This document shows positions 33,571 through 43,956 of a stretch of DNA of 64,000 bases, piece after piece. The DNA is from Zingiber officinale (taxonomy: Eukaryota > Streptophyta > Magnoliopsida > Zingiberales > Zingiberaceae): the NCBI RefSeq assembly GCF_018446385.1, contig NC_055990.1:28109891-28173890 (forward strand). Direction: 5' to 3'. The notes under the pieces are model-generated. The model was given only the letters and a program-made list of their open reading frames with translations, did no database searches and had not been told where the DNA came from. Each line of letters starts with the position of its first letter. Positions within the stretch are counted from its first letter, which is position 1. The position numbers and the translations under genes were made by a program.

Positions 33571-34772
33571 TTCTTTAAAGACTAATTAATCAAAGTATCA
33601 ATTATTTTTTTAAAATTCAAATTTATTATCTACAAAATTTTATTTCTCAAATCATACTTTCAATTTTTGACTGCAAACTCAATTAATTTGTAACATATTC
33701 ACTGAAAATACAAATTTATATGACAATATATTTAAATAGAGATAAAGTTAAATTAATTCCATCTCACACTCACTCATAAACTGAATGTGCTTGATAACCT
33801 AGAATGAGTGAGATGGTAAATTAGGAAAATATAAAATAACTATTATTATTTTTTTAAATTTACATGCTTGGACTCTAGAACCCTAAGGATTTAATGTGAC
33901 ATTAATTAAGGGGGAGTGAGTGGAGTCAAGCTAAGTTTCTTTTAAAATAAATTTTGTGGTTAAACTCTTTGAAAAGTTAAAGTAAATCCATTTTTTTAGA
34001 CTTTAAACTTTTCATCAACTTATACATAACTAAGACTGAATCAATCTCTTTTAAAATCAAGTTGTTTTCAGAAAGCTAGATAAAGTTTTTTTTTGGCAAT
34101 ATTTTTTTAGAAAAATTACTAAGGTTTTTTCTTACTTTATCTAAGTACCTTTCAAAACAATCATTTGCAAGACTAAGTCTTTTTTTTTAATTTTTTTTTC
34201 AAAAATTAGCTAAGTATTTTTTTTTTAAAAAAGGGTCTTTCAAAACTATCTCAAATTTGACTAAGTGCTTCTGTTTGAAAAATTTCTTGTTAAATTTTTT
34301 AATTTTCAAAAACTAGCTAAGTTACTTTTCAAAGTCAAAACAATTTTCTCTTAGCTAAAAGCTTTACATGAAAGTTTATTCTAGAAACTTTAGCTTTTCA
34401 AATTTGACTAAGTTTTTTTTTAAGAAAAGGATTTGACTATATTTTTATAACAAAATCATTTTTAAGCTAAGTACTTAAATCAAATTTTTATCAAAATCTA
34501 AGTACTTAACTATGCTACCCTTCAGGGGGAGCTTAAAATTAAATAGAATATTTTTTTCTCTCTTCTTAATGGTTTTTGATTTATGTCAAAGGGGGAGAGA
34601 AAAGTCAAAGTTAAGAAATCAAGAAATTAAACATAATGAAAGGGGGAGCATAAGCTTGAAATTTTACTTATGCATTGATTCTCATGGTTAACTTCCATTA
34701 TTTATTCCTTTATTTAATGTTATATTTTACTTAACTTTGAACCAAGGTTGCCATAATCAAAAAGGGGGAGAT
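33571..34772 (+). other. Sire-2 3' noncoding region with repeated polypurine tracts
   Basis: No ORF. AT-rich, with GGGGGAG tracts at about 33911, 34526, 34591, 34642 and the last one directly before the LTR (34761-34772). Multiplied tracts are a described Sirevirus feature. Confidence 0.6.
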
Positions 34773-34929
34773 TGTTGGTGCAGTGAGCACCAGATAATCG
34801 AACTTGAGTTTTGATTATGGCAAAGGGTTCAAAGTTAAGTTGTGGTGTTATCTAACAAGGTTCATGGAGCTTACAGGAAAGTCTTAAGTGATGCTTAGGC
34901 AAAAGTCCTAGCTGCGGTTAGGCAAGGTG

Positions 34930-35275
34930 AAAACCTAGGGGGGGTAACCTTAGGTCATAGGGGGTGGTAACCCTAGGTGAAGGAAAAATTCTAAGGGGGG
35001 GGGGGTAACCTTAGGTCCTAGGGGGTGGTAACCCTAGGTGGCGGAAAACCCTAAGGGGCGGCAAAACCTTAGGTCCTAGGGGGTGGTAACCCTAGGTGGC
35101 GAAAAACCCTAAGGGGTGGCAACCTTAGGTCCTAGGGGGTGGTAACCCTAGGTGGAGGAAAATCCTAAGGGGGGTAACCTTAGGTCCTAGGGGGTGGTAA
35201 CCCTAGGTCCTAGGGGGTGGTAACCCTAGGTCCTAGGGGGGGGTAACCCTAGGTCCTAGGGGGTGGTAACCCTAG
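34930..35275. repeat. CCTAGG-rich minisatellite in Sire-2 LTR
   Basis: About eight imperfect units built from GGTAACCCTAGGTCCTAGGG and AAACCCTAAGG words, with unit length varying (roughly 25-60 bp). CCTAGG palindromes recur throughout. It occupies the same early-U3 place as the 41-bp repeats in the Sire-4 LTR. Confidence 0.75.
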
Positions 35276-35574
35276 GCGGAAAGTCCAGTTGGTCTGGAGG
35301 ACCGAACTGGCATAAGGTAATCTCTCATGAGGGGAGTAGGTGAGGGCGCGTTCCCCGTAGAGGGAACAGTAGGCGTTGGGTCGACCTAGGGTTTCCGGTC
35401 GGAAACCCGAAGTCAGACTCGGACAGTCCGATGATTGTCGTTCACTTATATTATTATGTTTTATGTGCTAACTTTGTGCTGTAGGGTATATTTGGATTAA
35501 TGTATCTTGCAGGGACCAAAGTGCAAAGAATAGCCTCGGATGAACAGTACCGAGACATCTCCATGGAGCTTGGA

Positions 35575-35807
35575 GGCGCCTCGGGTGCGAGTCGAAGCCA
35601 ACTGTCCAGAAGGGATGGAGGCTCCTTGAAGGAAGCTCGAGGCGCCTTGAACAGGTGGTTTAAGGCGCCTTGGACAGTGATGAAGGCGCCTTAAGATGGA
35701 TAAAAGGCAGCGGTCAAAACTTCATCGCAAAGTCATTTCTGGGATAAAACTTAGGGATTCAAGGCGCCTTGGAGCCTGATGGAGGCGCCTTGAACACCCT
35801 TTATAAG
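35575..35807 (+). promoter_or_regulatory. Six GGCGCC palindromes upstream of TATA in Sire-2 LTR
   Basis: GGCGCC occurs at 35575, 35641, 35664, 35685, 35763 and 35784, mostly as AAGGCGCCTT. TTTATAAG (35800-35807) begins 10 bp after the last one. The solo LTR at 37806 and the Sire-4 LTR have the same arrangement. Confidence 0.68.
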
Positions 35808-36198
35808 AGGGTCTTGACCAGCAACTCTAGACAATTAATTCTAAGTGATCCTTCTGCTACAAGCTGCTTACTTAATGACCTCAATGTGCGGTTTCAAGAT
35901 CCCGACGACCCGGAGCGCCATTATTCTAGATTCTGTCATTCGGTATAATTTTAATTATCATACTCTTTTGTAATTAATATTCTGTACATTTCATCGAGCT
36001 TATAGTTGTTGCACACAGAAAGCAATCAAGGATCGTGGGCCTTCGAGTAGGAGTCGCCACAGGCTCCGAACGAAGTAATTCCTTGTGTCTCTGTGTTTGA
36101 TCGTTCTCTTTATTCCGCTGCGTTTCTACTCGTAGTTTTAAATTGACGAAATAGCCACGAGCGCTATTCACCCCCCTCTAGCGCTTCTCGATCCAACA

Positions 36199-36409
36199 AT
36201 AGGAAGAGGGGATGACAGGGGGACTTCGCAGATAGTGTGTGTAGCAAGTTGTAATGTGTGACAGCGGTGGGGGAGGAGATGGAGAGGAAGGTATCACGAC
36301 GGCGCTGTCTTGGTTCCAAAGGTTCATGGTCTTCCATACAGGAGATAAGTGGGTGCCGAGTGAAACCTAGGGTTTTTCTACTCTTTACTTGATCCAACAG
36401 TTCATATCA
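36199..36409. other. Unassigned DNA between Sire-2 LTR and CACTA-like remnant
   Basis: No recognised gene or repeat. It may be low-copy DNA that received Sire-2, since it begins right at the LTR edge (ATAGG would be the target duplication). Confidence 0.3.
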
Positions 36410-36690
36410 TCCAAGATTTAGATGAGAACTTGACAATAGACAACGCCTTTTAAAATCATTAATGTAGACACTAAAAAATTGCTAATAAATAACGCTTTTC
36501 AAAAAGTGTTGTCTTTGACCCACAAAAATCAATAATAGATAATCATTTTTAAAAAAGTGTTATTTGTTAATAAGCAAATAAAGAGATAGACACCACTTTT
36601 AAGTAAAAGCATTGTAAAAAAAAAAAGACAACGCTTTTTTAAAAAGCGTTGTCTTTTAAGTGATGTAAGATCTCAATTTTCTTGTAGTAG
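36410..36690. mobile_element. CACTA-like (En/Spm-type) transposon remnant
   Basis: Minus-strand CTACTACAAGAAAATTGAG at the right end (36672-36690) resembles the CACTACAAGAAAA terminus common in plant CACTA elements. Inside are repeated ACAACGCTTTT / AAAAGCGTTGTC subterminal words (36440-36660). One pair forms a perfect 17-bp inverted repeat with a single centre base (36623-36639 / 36641-36657). The left terminus is unclear (CACTAAAAAATTGC at about 36468 is a candidate). No transposase. Confidence 0.5.
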
Positions 36691-36889
36691 AGATTTATAA
36701 GGCCAAGTATCCTTAAGCTTATCCGGGCTTTACTCGGCTGAGCACACATGGAGAGTCTTATGTTTGATTAGCCTTTATCCAACTAATTTTATGCTAAGGG
36801 GTTTTCAAAAAGTTTAAGCACTTAGAGCTCGGTTATATTTTCACCTGGTCAAGCTCCCTTACATTCAACCCGGTAAAGCTCGAATAGGC

Positions 36890-37330
36890 TTAAGGACACT
36901 TGGCCTTATAAATCTCTTAGTATAAGATTGGTCGAACAAAGGGCGATCGAACATAAGGCTTTATCTATACGCCCGGTCGGGTAGTTTAAAGACATGTGGC
37001 CTTATAAATCTCTTAGTATAAGATCGGTCGGATAAAGGTCGATCGAACATAAGGCTCTCCATATACTCCCGATCGGGTAAAGTCTGGATGAGGTTAAGGA
37101 TACTTGGCCTTATAAATCTCCTAGTATAAGATCAGTCAGACAAAGACTGATCGAACATAAGCCTCTCCATGTACTCCCGGTTGGGTAAAGCCCAGATGGA
37201 CTTAAAGACACGTGGACTTATAAACTCTTGGTATAAGATCGACCAGACAAAGGCTGATCAAACACAAGGCTTCCCTTGTACACTGGGCTGGGTAAAGACC
37301 AGATGGGCTTAAAGGCACTTAAGAACTCTG
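36890..37330. repeat. Tandem repeat, about 105-bp units, four copies
   Basis: Each unit contains CTTGGCCTTATAAATCTC, AGTATAAGATC, a GATCGAACATAAGGCT stretch and a CCCGGTCGGGTA-type palindromic end. Units start near 36893, 36990, 37107 and 37207 and are diverged. No ORF crosses them. Origin unknown. Confidence 0.65.
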
Positions 37331-37805
37331 CACGTCCACTCGGTCAGACACAGGTTGATTGGGTTTAAGGCGCCTAATGTCACATTGTCCCTGAGATAAA
37401 GCTATAACATACATGCTCTATCCTATGATTTCTTGAATAATGTTTTGGCAAATTGTGGGAATTATATTAGTCTCTGAACAGATTTCTATAGTATTTAATA
37501 TATGACCGAGCAGATTGATATTATGGCAAGCAATACGACCGACCTTGTGGACCGACCAAGATATATTCAATAGACTAGTATTAGACAATATTATGACAAC
37601 CTGTCAGAACTTGTCAAGGGATATTCCTTTAAGGCTTTCTTCGAAGGTTATTATGTTTCTCATATTAATTGTAACAACATATTCTCTTAACTGCCTCAAT
37701 AAGGTCGCGATGCATAAACGATAAAAGAGGTACATTTGTGAGTAGAAAAAAGATTCCTCGGACTTCTCATATGAAAATTCATATGTCAGCTCACTGAGTG
37801 TAATG
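37331..37805. other. Unassigned DNA left of the solo LTR
   Basis: No supported gene. A 69-codon ORF (37515-37724) has no recognised motif. The last five bases, TAATG, are the left target duplication of the solo LTR. Confidence 0.3.
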
Positions 37806-39047
37806 TGTTGGATCGAGACGCGCTAGAGGGGGGGGGGGTGAATAGCGCTCGTGGCTATTTTGTACGTATCGGAATCGAAAACAGCGTTAGAGTAATTAAA
37901 GCAACGGAATTAAAAACAAACAAACACAAACAGAAGGACACAGAGATTTACTTCGTTCGGAGCCTGTGACGACTCCTACTCGAAGGCCCGCGATCCTTGA
38001 TCGCTTCCGGTGGGCAACAACTATAAGCTCGTTAAAAGATTACAATTATGAGTACAATTAAAAGCTATAAGTATTATACCGACAACAAGAAATGCTAAAT
38101 CTGAAGCTTCGGGTCGTCGGGCACTTGTAGCAGCACTTCGGAGTGTCTTTTGGAGCAGCACGTTGATGAGAGATCACTTGATATTCGTTGTATAGAAGTG
38201 CTGGTCAAAACCCCCTTATAAAGGGTGTTCAAGGCACCTTGAAGGCTGTTCAAGGCGCCTCCATGCTGCCTGGTCTTCCTCGTGGATCAAATCTGACCTG
38301 GTCGAATTTCATCCATTCAAGGCGCCTTAAACCTCACTCAAGGCGCCTTCTGCCTTCTTCAAGGCGCCTCCAATGGTGCTTCGTAGCTAGCACCCGAGGC
38401 GCCTCCAAGCTCCATGGAGGCGCCTCGGACACTGTTCATCCGAGGGAAAACTACCTTATTTTGTACCTGCAAGACTTGTTAGTCCCAAACAATATCCTAC
38501 AACACAAAATTAGCACAAAATAACAGTATGAGTAATAAAAGAATGTTTATGACAGTCTCCGGACTGTCCGGGTCTGACTTCGGATTTCCAACCGGAAACC
38601 CTAGGTTGACCCGACGCCTACTGTTCCCTCTACGGGGAACGCGTCCTCACCTACTCCACTCAGGAGATTTACCTGTTGCCAGTGCGATCCTCCAGATCGA
38701 CTGAACTTTTGCTCAGCACTCGATTCTTCCAAACTTTCTGCTGGACATCCGCTTCCCGGCTAGTCCAGACTTTCACCTGGTTCGCGACACCAGGACTTTC
38801 CACCTAGGGTTACCACCCCCTAGGACTTTTTACCTGAAGTCATCGACCTGCCAAAACTTTCTGCATAGGGTTACCACTCCCTATGACCTAGGGTTACCGC
38901 CCCCTAGGGTTTTCCCTTTGCCTAACCGCAGCTAGGATTTTCCTGAAATCCTCAAGTAGACTTGTTAGACTACAAAACATCTTAACTTTGAATTCTTTGC
39001 CATTATCAAAACACGAGTTCGATCGTCGGATGCTTCCCGCACCAACA
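37806..39047 (-). repeat. Solo Sirevirus-type LTR with TAATG target duplication
   Basis: Minus-strand ends are TGTTGGTGCGGGAAGC (39047) and GATCCAACA (37806). The flanks 37801-37805 and 39048-39052 are both TAATG, and there is no internal region. This is the product expected from recombination between the two LTRs of one inserted element. It resembles the Sire-2 LTR. Confidence 0.9.
38214..38424 (-). promoter_or_regulatory. Six GGCGCC palindromes upstream of TATA in the solo LTR
   Basis: The minus-strand TTTATAAGG is at 38214-38222. GGCGCC lies at 38254, 38321, 38342, 38363, 38399 and 38419. A one-base variant (GGCACC, 38233-38238) sits 10 bp from the TATA box, the same spacing as in Sire-2. 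Confidence 0.65.
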
Positions 39048-39193
39048 TAATGTTGCTAAGATGGTCTTTGGACTCTGTCCACACATCTATTAAGTGACCT
39101 CCTAATAATATAGGTAGGGTGGAAGGAAGTAGAGAGGGCGAACAAATGGAAGCTTGAGCGGAAGGCAAAGAAAAAATAGTTGATGATGGAGGA
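39048..39193. other. Short unassigned DNA between two solo LTRs
   Basis: 146 bases including TAATG (39048-39052) and GAGGA (39189-39193). No gene is recognised. Joined with 43831-43956 it would give the sequence before the Gyp-D insertion. Confidence 0.35.
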
Positions 39194-42100
39194 TGTAACG
39201 ACCCAAATTTTCTCATTTTAAGCCCCAAAAATAATTCAAAAATATTTAGAAATACCTTTAAAATATTCTAGAGATTTTTAGAAATTTTTAGAGTATTTTT
39301 ATGCTATTTTTGGAGTTCATTTGATATTTTTACCAAGAGGAAGAAGTTTTAAAAATAATAATAATAAATATATATGTTGAAGCCGGGTTTTGAACCCAAG
39401 ACCTCGGACCCGAACCAGGTTTTAACCGGACGCAGCCGACCAGCCGAGCTACGCTCATTTTGTTAATCCAATATGGAGATAATTAGGTTTAAAGCATAGT
39501 TATAATTATAACTCGAGTATAAGAAAAGAAATTAGGTTTTTATTTTCCGGAAAACCTAAAATTTCTCTCAAAATTCCCTTCTCCTCCCGCGACGGCGCCG
39601 TGTTCCTTCTCCAAGCGATTCCTCTCGGGCGAAGGCGCAGCCAAGGCTAGGGCTCCTCCTCTCGGGCGACGGCAGCGAAGAAGCAAGGTCACCTTGTTGA
39701 GGAGGACGCGCGGACACGAAGGGAACGCCGAGATCGCGAGCTTCTCCGAAACCCTAGAGTCCTTTTCCGGCTGTGAGTTCAAGAAACCGAGGTAAGTTGC
39801 TACTCACCTGCGGTAAGAGTTGCTCCGATATTTGCTTTGGTGTTTTCTTGTTTTTCTTGAGTTTTACCGTGACTTTCTCCCTTATTGCAGTTGTAAAGAT
39901 TGAGTTAGCCATAGAACCCTAGTTTTTCAGATTTAAAGCTTTGTATTCTGCTTAAGTCTTGTTGAGGGATTCAGATTTACATGTGGGGTTCTGTTTGCGT
40001 TTTTCATGGCTTTCACATGGCTAAGAACGAGTTTGAATTTGATTTCTTTCATGTTGTTGAGGCTGGGAGATTTCTGCATGATACCTGTTTGATCAAGTGC
40101 CTGATCGAGAGGTTATTCAGAGGATTGAATGGTGTTTTGAGTTCAGTGGAGTTTTGAAGTTTAAGGTTGATTTGCTTTCTTGGGGTTCCGATTGATTTTG
40201 TGTTCCTAAACTGTTATGGGATACGAGTTAAGTATAGAAGTTGAGTTGATCTTTCTGGAGTGGCATAAATTTTGATTGAATTTGTTTTCTCTTGATGCAA
40301 TAAGGATTCGGACAGATTATGGTAGAGTGAATCCTTGATATCTCCGTATCACTAAATAGCTTAAGTTTTCCAAAGGTTTAGGATCAAATCTGTTTGGTTT
40401 ATCTCTTTTCTTATTGTACAGTTTTGAAGTGTAAGTTTACTTGATGACCAAGGAATTCAATGAGCTTGTCTTGTTATGTGGAAGATTCAATTAGATCTCT
40501 AGTAGCTTAATCTAGTTTCTTTTATTTTAGTTTTAGTGCATGAGTGCTTGATTGCTTCTCTTTGGTTTCTGAGCATGATGCTTAGATTGTACCGATTTTG
40601 GTTTTTTTGATTGGTAACCAGTTAGATTGATTTGTGAAGCCTATTCTGCTTAGGAGATGTGGAAATATGGAACAATTAGAAATATAGTCTACACTCTATT
40701 ATGCATGAACAGATTTCATATTCACTAAGTACCCTATGCCATATATGAATGTAGATAGAGAAAAGTCCGGACAGCATGCTTGATATTCTATACCATTTGA
40801 TAGTTGTAGACTTTTAAGGTGAAGTAGTATCTAATTACTGGAATTATTTTGTTATTATACCGTGAGTTAATCTTGTGTAGTATTGGATTCATTGGAGTGA
40901 GTTTTTAAAGGAAGATAAGAAGGGGTTTTAATGGATTTGGCATATAGTTGGGTTTAATTACTGATTTAAAGTTATTCAAGTTTGATTCTTTAAGTTTCAA
41001 TTCAGCAAGTTGACTTCTTGAGGTTCAATTCAGCAAGATTAATTCCTTGCATTCAGTTCTAGTGTTGTAGCATTTGTGCATTTCTTGTACATTGTAAGTG
41101 TTTGTAGAAGCATGAAGATTAATTCCATAAGCAAGAACAACCTTATAGTTAGCGTGACAGATGGGGGTTCTTTGGTAAATTAATGAGTATGAATAGCTTT
41201 AGGTCAGCATTTAGTTTAGTTCTTTTGCAAAGGTTATAAAGCATGGACAACCGGCCTTCTCTTTTAGCTTTGCAGTTTTATTTCCTTTGCAAATCAGTGA
41301 GCTTGAATGGTCTATTTTAATGTATGCAAATCTTAGTTTTCCTTGTTATTGGACAACATGTATAGTTAGATGCAATTCCTTATGTTCACAGCAAGTCTTA
41401 ACGAATGGAACTTGTTTTATGCAACTCTAGAATCTATATGTGCATATAGTATTCTACTTAATCCTTTTAGGGATTCATGAGAAGTTATAAGTAAAGTAAA
41501 GACCAAGGTTTGAAGAAGAGAAAGATAAATATTTTAAAGTATAAGAAGTATAAGTTTTATAGAGTTTTAAGTTCTAACCAGTTAGACTCTTTTGTTATCA
41601 ATTGTTTAACATGCTATTAGATTCTTTGTTAGTGATCCTTTAACCTGCAGTTATAGTTTTAAGTTTAGTATGTTAGTTTCAGATTTCATGAAAACATTTC
41701 AGACTCTTTTATTCCAAGTATATATAGTTAGATTTTTCTTTAAGTTTTTAGTTTTCCTTTGTTTTGCTATTAGGCAATGAACATAGAATGGCTTGGATTA
41801 AGTATTGGTTTATTAGGCTAATTGGAGGTTGATCTGGCAGTGATTTTGGTTTATTTTAGATGAAGTAGGTGGTGTCATCTCTTTAGTGTAAAATGAGAGA
41901 TGTTGAATGACTTTAGCTTGTGCGGTGATAGACCAAGTAGAGAGGAGCAGGATTATTTTAGAGGATCACCTAGACTATTGAATGGATTTAATAGAATCTG
42001 AACTTATGATGTTTAAGCAAATGTTTTTTTTTTTCAATATGCACTTAAGTTATTTGGATTGAATATTCATAGTTTACAATTCCAGTTAGATCATTTCTTC

Positions 42101-43830
42101 ATATTGGTTGAAGTAGGAACAGACTTAAAAAGTAAAGAAAATTGGAGTAAGTATCCTTCTGATCATAAATAGATCATGTTGATGATGAAACAAAAAGTTT
42201 AGAAAGCAGTGGTTGATATTAGATGAGTGGGGAAACTGAGATAATTGGAATCAATTTGGAAGTTTTAATGTAGTTTAGATCTCCTCTTAGTGCAGTTTTA
42301 AAAGATTATAGTGAAGTTTGATTAAGTCTTTAGAGTGCAGATTTTTATTAAGAAGAGCAGTGCAGATTTCTCTAAGTAATAGAAGTGCAGTTTTCCTTTT
42401 CTAGCTTCTCCTTAGCTATTTGTAAGTATGAGCAGACTTCTTTTCTATTGCTATTAGACATGCAGATTTTCTTTGCTATCAGTTTAACATGAGCAGTATT
42501 GATTCCTATTTTTAGTCCTTTACTACTAGATACACATGAGCAGTTTCCTTTAGTTTTCATTTTCCATTTTAACAAGCACGAACAACCATGTATTCTAGTG
42601 GAAAAATAAGAATCCTATTAAATACTTTTAGAAGTATTAACAAGTAAAAGAAAGAAAAAGAAAAGAAAGATAAAGGCCAAGGCCTTAAGTAGATCCCAAA
42701 GTCAAGACTTTAGGGATTTTTGGCACACAAGGTGCCTATTAAAATGCCAAGGCATTTAAAGAAGTAAACAAGATAATAAGTATTTTACTTTTAAGAAGAG
42801 GCTAGTACCCGACTTCACAAGGATGTCGTTAAACAAATCCAGGTGTCCAATTCCAAGGTCTTGGCCCTGGTAGACCAAGGTATGCTCTTTTAGGATTGGT
42901 GGCTCGCTACCCCAACCTATTAGGGAACGCGCATAAGATGGTACTATGCCTGGGCCCAAGAAGAAGTTGATTATTATTTTGAAGTATTATAAGTATAAGT
43001 TTTTGAACAAGTAAAATGAGTTTTACATAAACATAAAGTATTAAAATTAAGTAAGAACAAATGAAATAAAGTTTCATATAGTTCTAAAAATCAGTAAGTT
43101 TAGATCTTTATTCTACCATGTTTATCTAGTAGATGAGTAGTTTTCATGTTTACCTATTAGAATAGCAGCATGATTAACTATTAGAATTACATTAGTAGAT
43201 TCCTTAGCTTTTCCTTGCTATTAGTTTGACATGAGCAGTTATGTTTATGCTTTATTTCTTTTTAGAGCATATAGTTTCTAGTTCTTTTCGTATACATGTA
43301 CATTCGTGATTTTGTGAGTTAGATAGCGCTTACTAAGCAAATTTTGCTTATAGACTACACTTCCTCTTACTGCAGATACAGGAAAGGAAAAGATATAGAA
43401 AGGAAGGCGACAATGAGGTGTTCGAAGGATGTGTGATGCCAGGACTATGGAAGCCTTGGGACTAGGAAAGAAGTTTTATTTTAGTTTCTATTGTCTTTTG
43501 CTATGTTAGAAGTATTTGAGATAGTACATGATATTTTGATGTGATTAGGACATAGTAGATGAATTGTGATATGGTGTGATGAGTTGTGGTATTGTTTTCT
43601 TTATTTTGGATTTATTATACTGCGTGGTTGATTGATATGTGTTCCAGCCACTTGTGGCTGAGTATATATTGCATGTATTGTTGAATATGATCACCGGTAC
43701 AGGGGAGATTCTGTCGAAATTTTTTGGTAGGGTTTCCATGTGATTTTTAATCATACCGGTTAAGTAGAGTTAGTAGTTAAGTAACGGTCATCCTTAGAGA
43801 GTAGTAGTAGTAAGAAGGGTGGTCGTTACA
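39194..43830 (+). repeat. Gyp-D: solo gypsy LTR (4,637 bp) with GAGGA target duplication
   Basis: It starts TGTAACGACCCAAATT and ends GGTGGTCGTTACA. GAGGA flanks both sides (39189-39193 and 43831-43835). The first 190 bp are homologous to the starts of the Gyp-B and Gyp-C LTRs. It contains the block 42690-42960 (ATGCCAAGGCATTTAAAG) shared with Gyp-C and Gyp-B. No PBS, gag or pol is present. Small ORFs inside have no recognised product. Confidence 0.88.
39380..39458 (-). promoter_or_regulatory. tRNA-like Pol III module, antisense in Gyp-D LTR
   Basis: Minus-strand box A TAGCTCGGCTGG (39440-39451) and box B GGTTCAAAACC (39386-39396) lie 44 bp apart. The T-stem is TTGGG/CCCGG, with two G-U pairs. 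The position is LTR base 187-265, as in Gyp-B, and again antisense. A long T-run is not present, so it looks decayed. Confidence 0.6.
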
Positions 43831-43956
43831 GAGGAAGACACTCTGGAGAAGTAGATGTAATACTTGGGCCGGGAGATATAAAGAGGATGGGATCCGGAGA
43901 GCAACCTAGTAAAGAAGTATCCTCTTGAGGTTGTTCGAGAGTAGGTGCTAATAAGG
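43831..43956. other. Short unassigned DNA between Gyp-D and Sire-3 LTRs
   Basis: Starts with the right GAGGA duplication and ends TAAGG, the candidate target site of Sire-3. No gene. Confidence 0.35.

Larger units (their letters stand above)
31372..36198 (+). mobile_element. Sire-2: gag-only Sirevirus-like element, 5' end displaced by Gyp-A2
   Basis: On the plus strand, partial gag, a conserved noncoding block, an AT-rich array, several AAAGGGGGAG tracts and a complete 3' LTR follow in order. No protease, integrase or RT is present. The layout is the same as Sire-4, so these are related non-autonomous elements rather than chance deletions. Confidence 0.78.
34773..36198 (+). repeat. Sire-2 3' LTR (1,426 bp)
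   Basis: It starts TGTTGGTGCAGTGAGC after the purine tract and ends GATCCAACA. A minisatellite (34930-35275), palindromic cis array and TATA box (35575-35807) lie inside. TTCACCCCCCTCTAG near its end is shared with the other Sirevirus LTRs. Confidence 0.88.

Noticed and set aside
34930..35275. Telomere-like repeat (CCCTAAA)
   Set aside because: The units have CCCTAGG/CCTAAGG with variable length, not a 7-bp telomeric period.
38965..39228. 87-codon ORF between the two solo LTRs
   Set aside because: It crosses three different units (solo LTR end, flank, Gyp-D start), so it cannot be a conserved gene.
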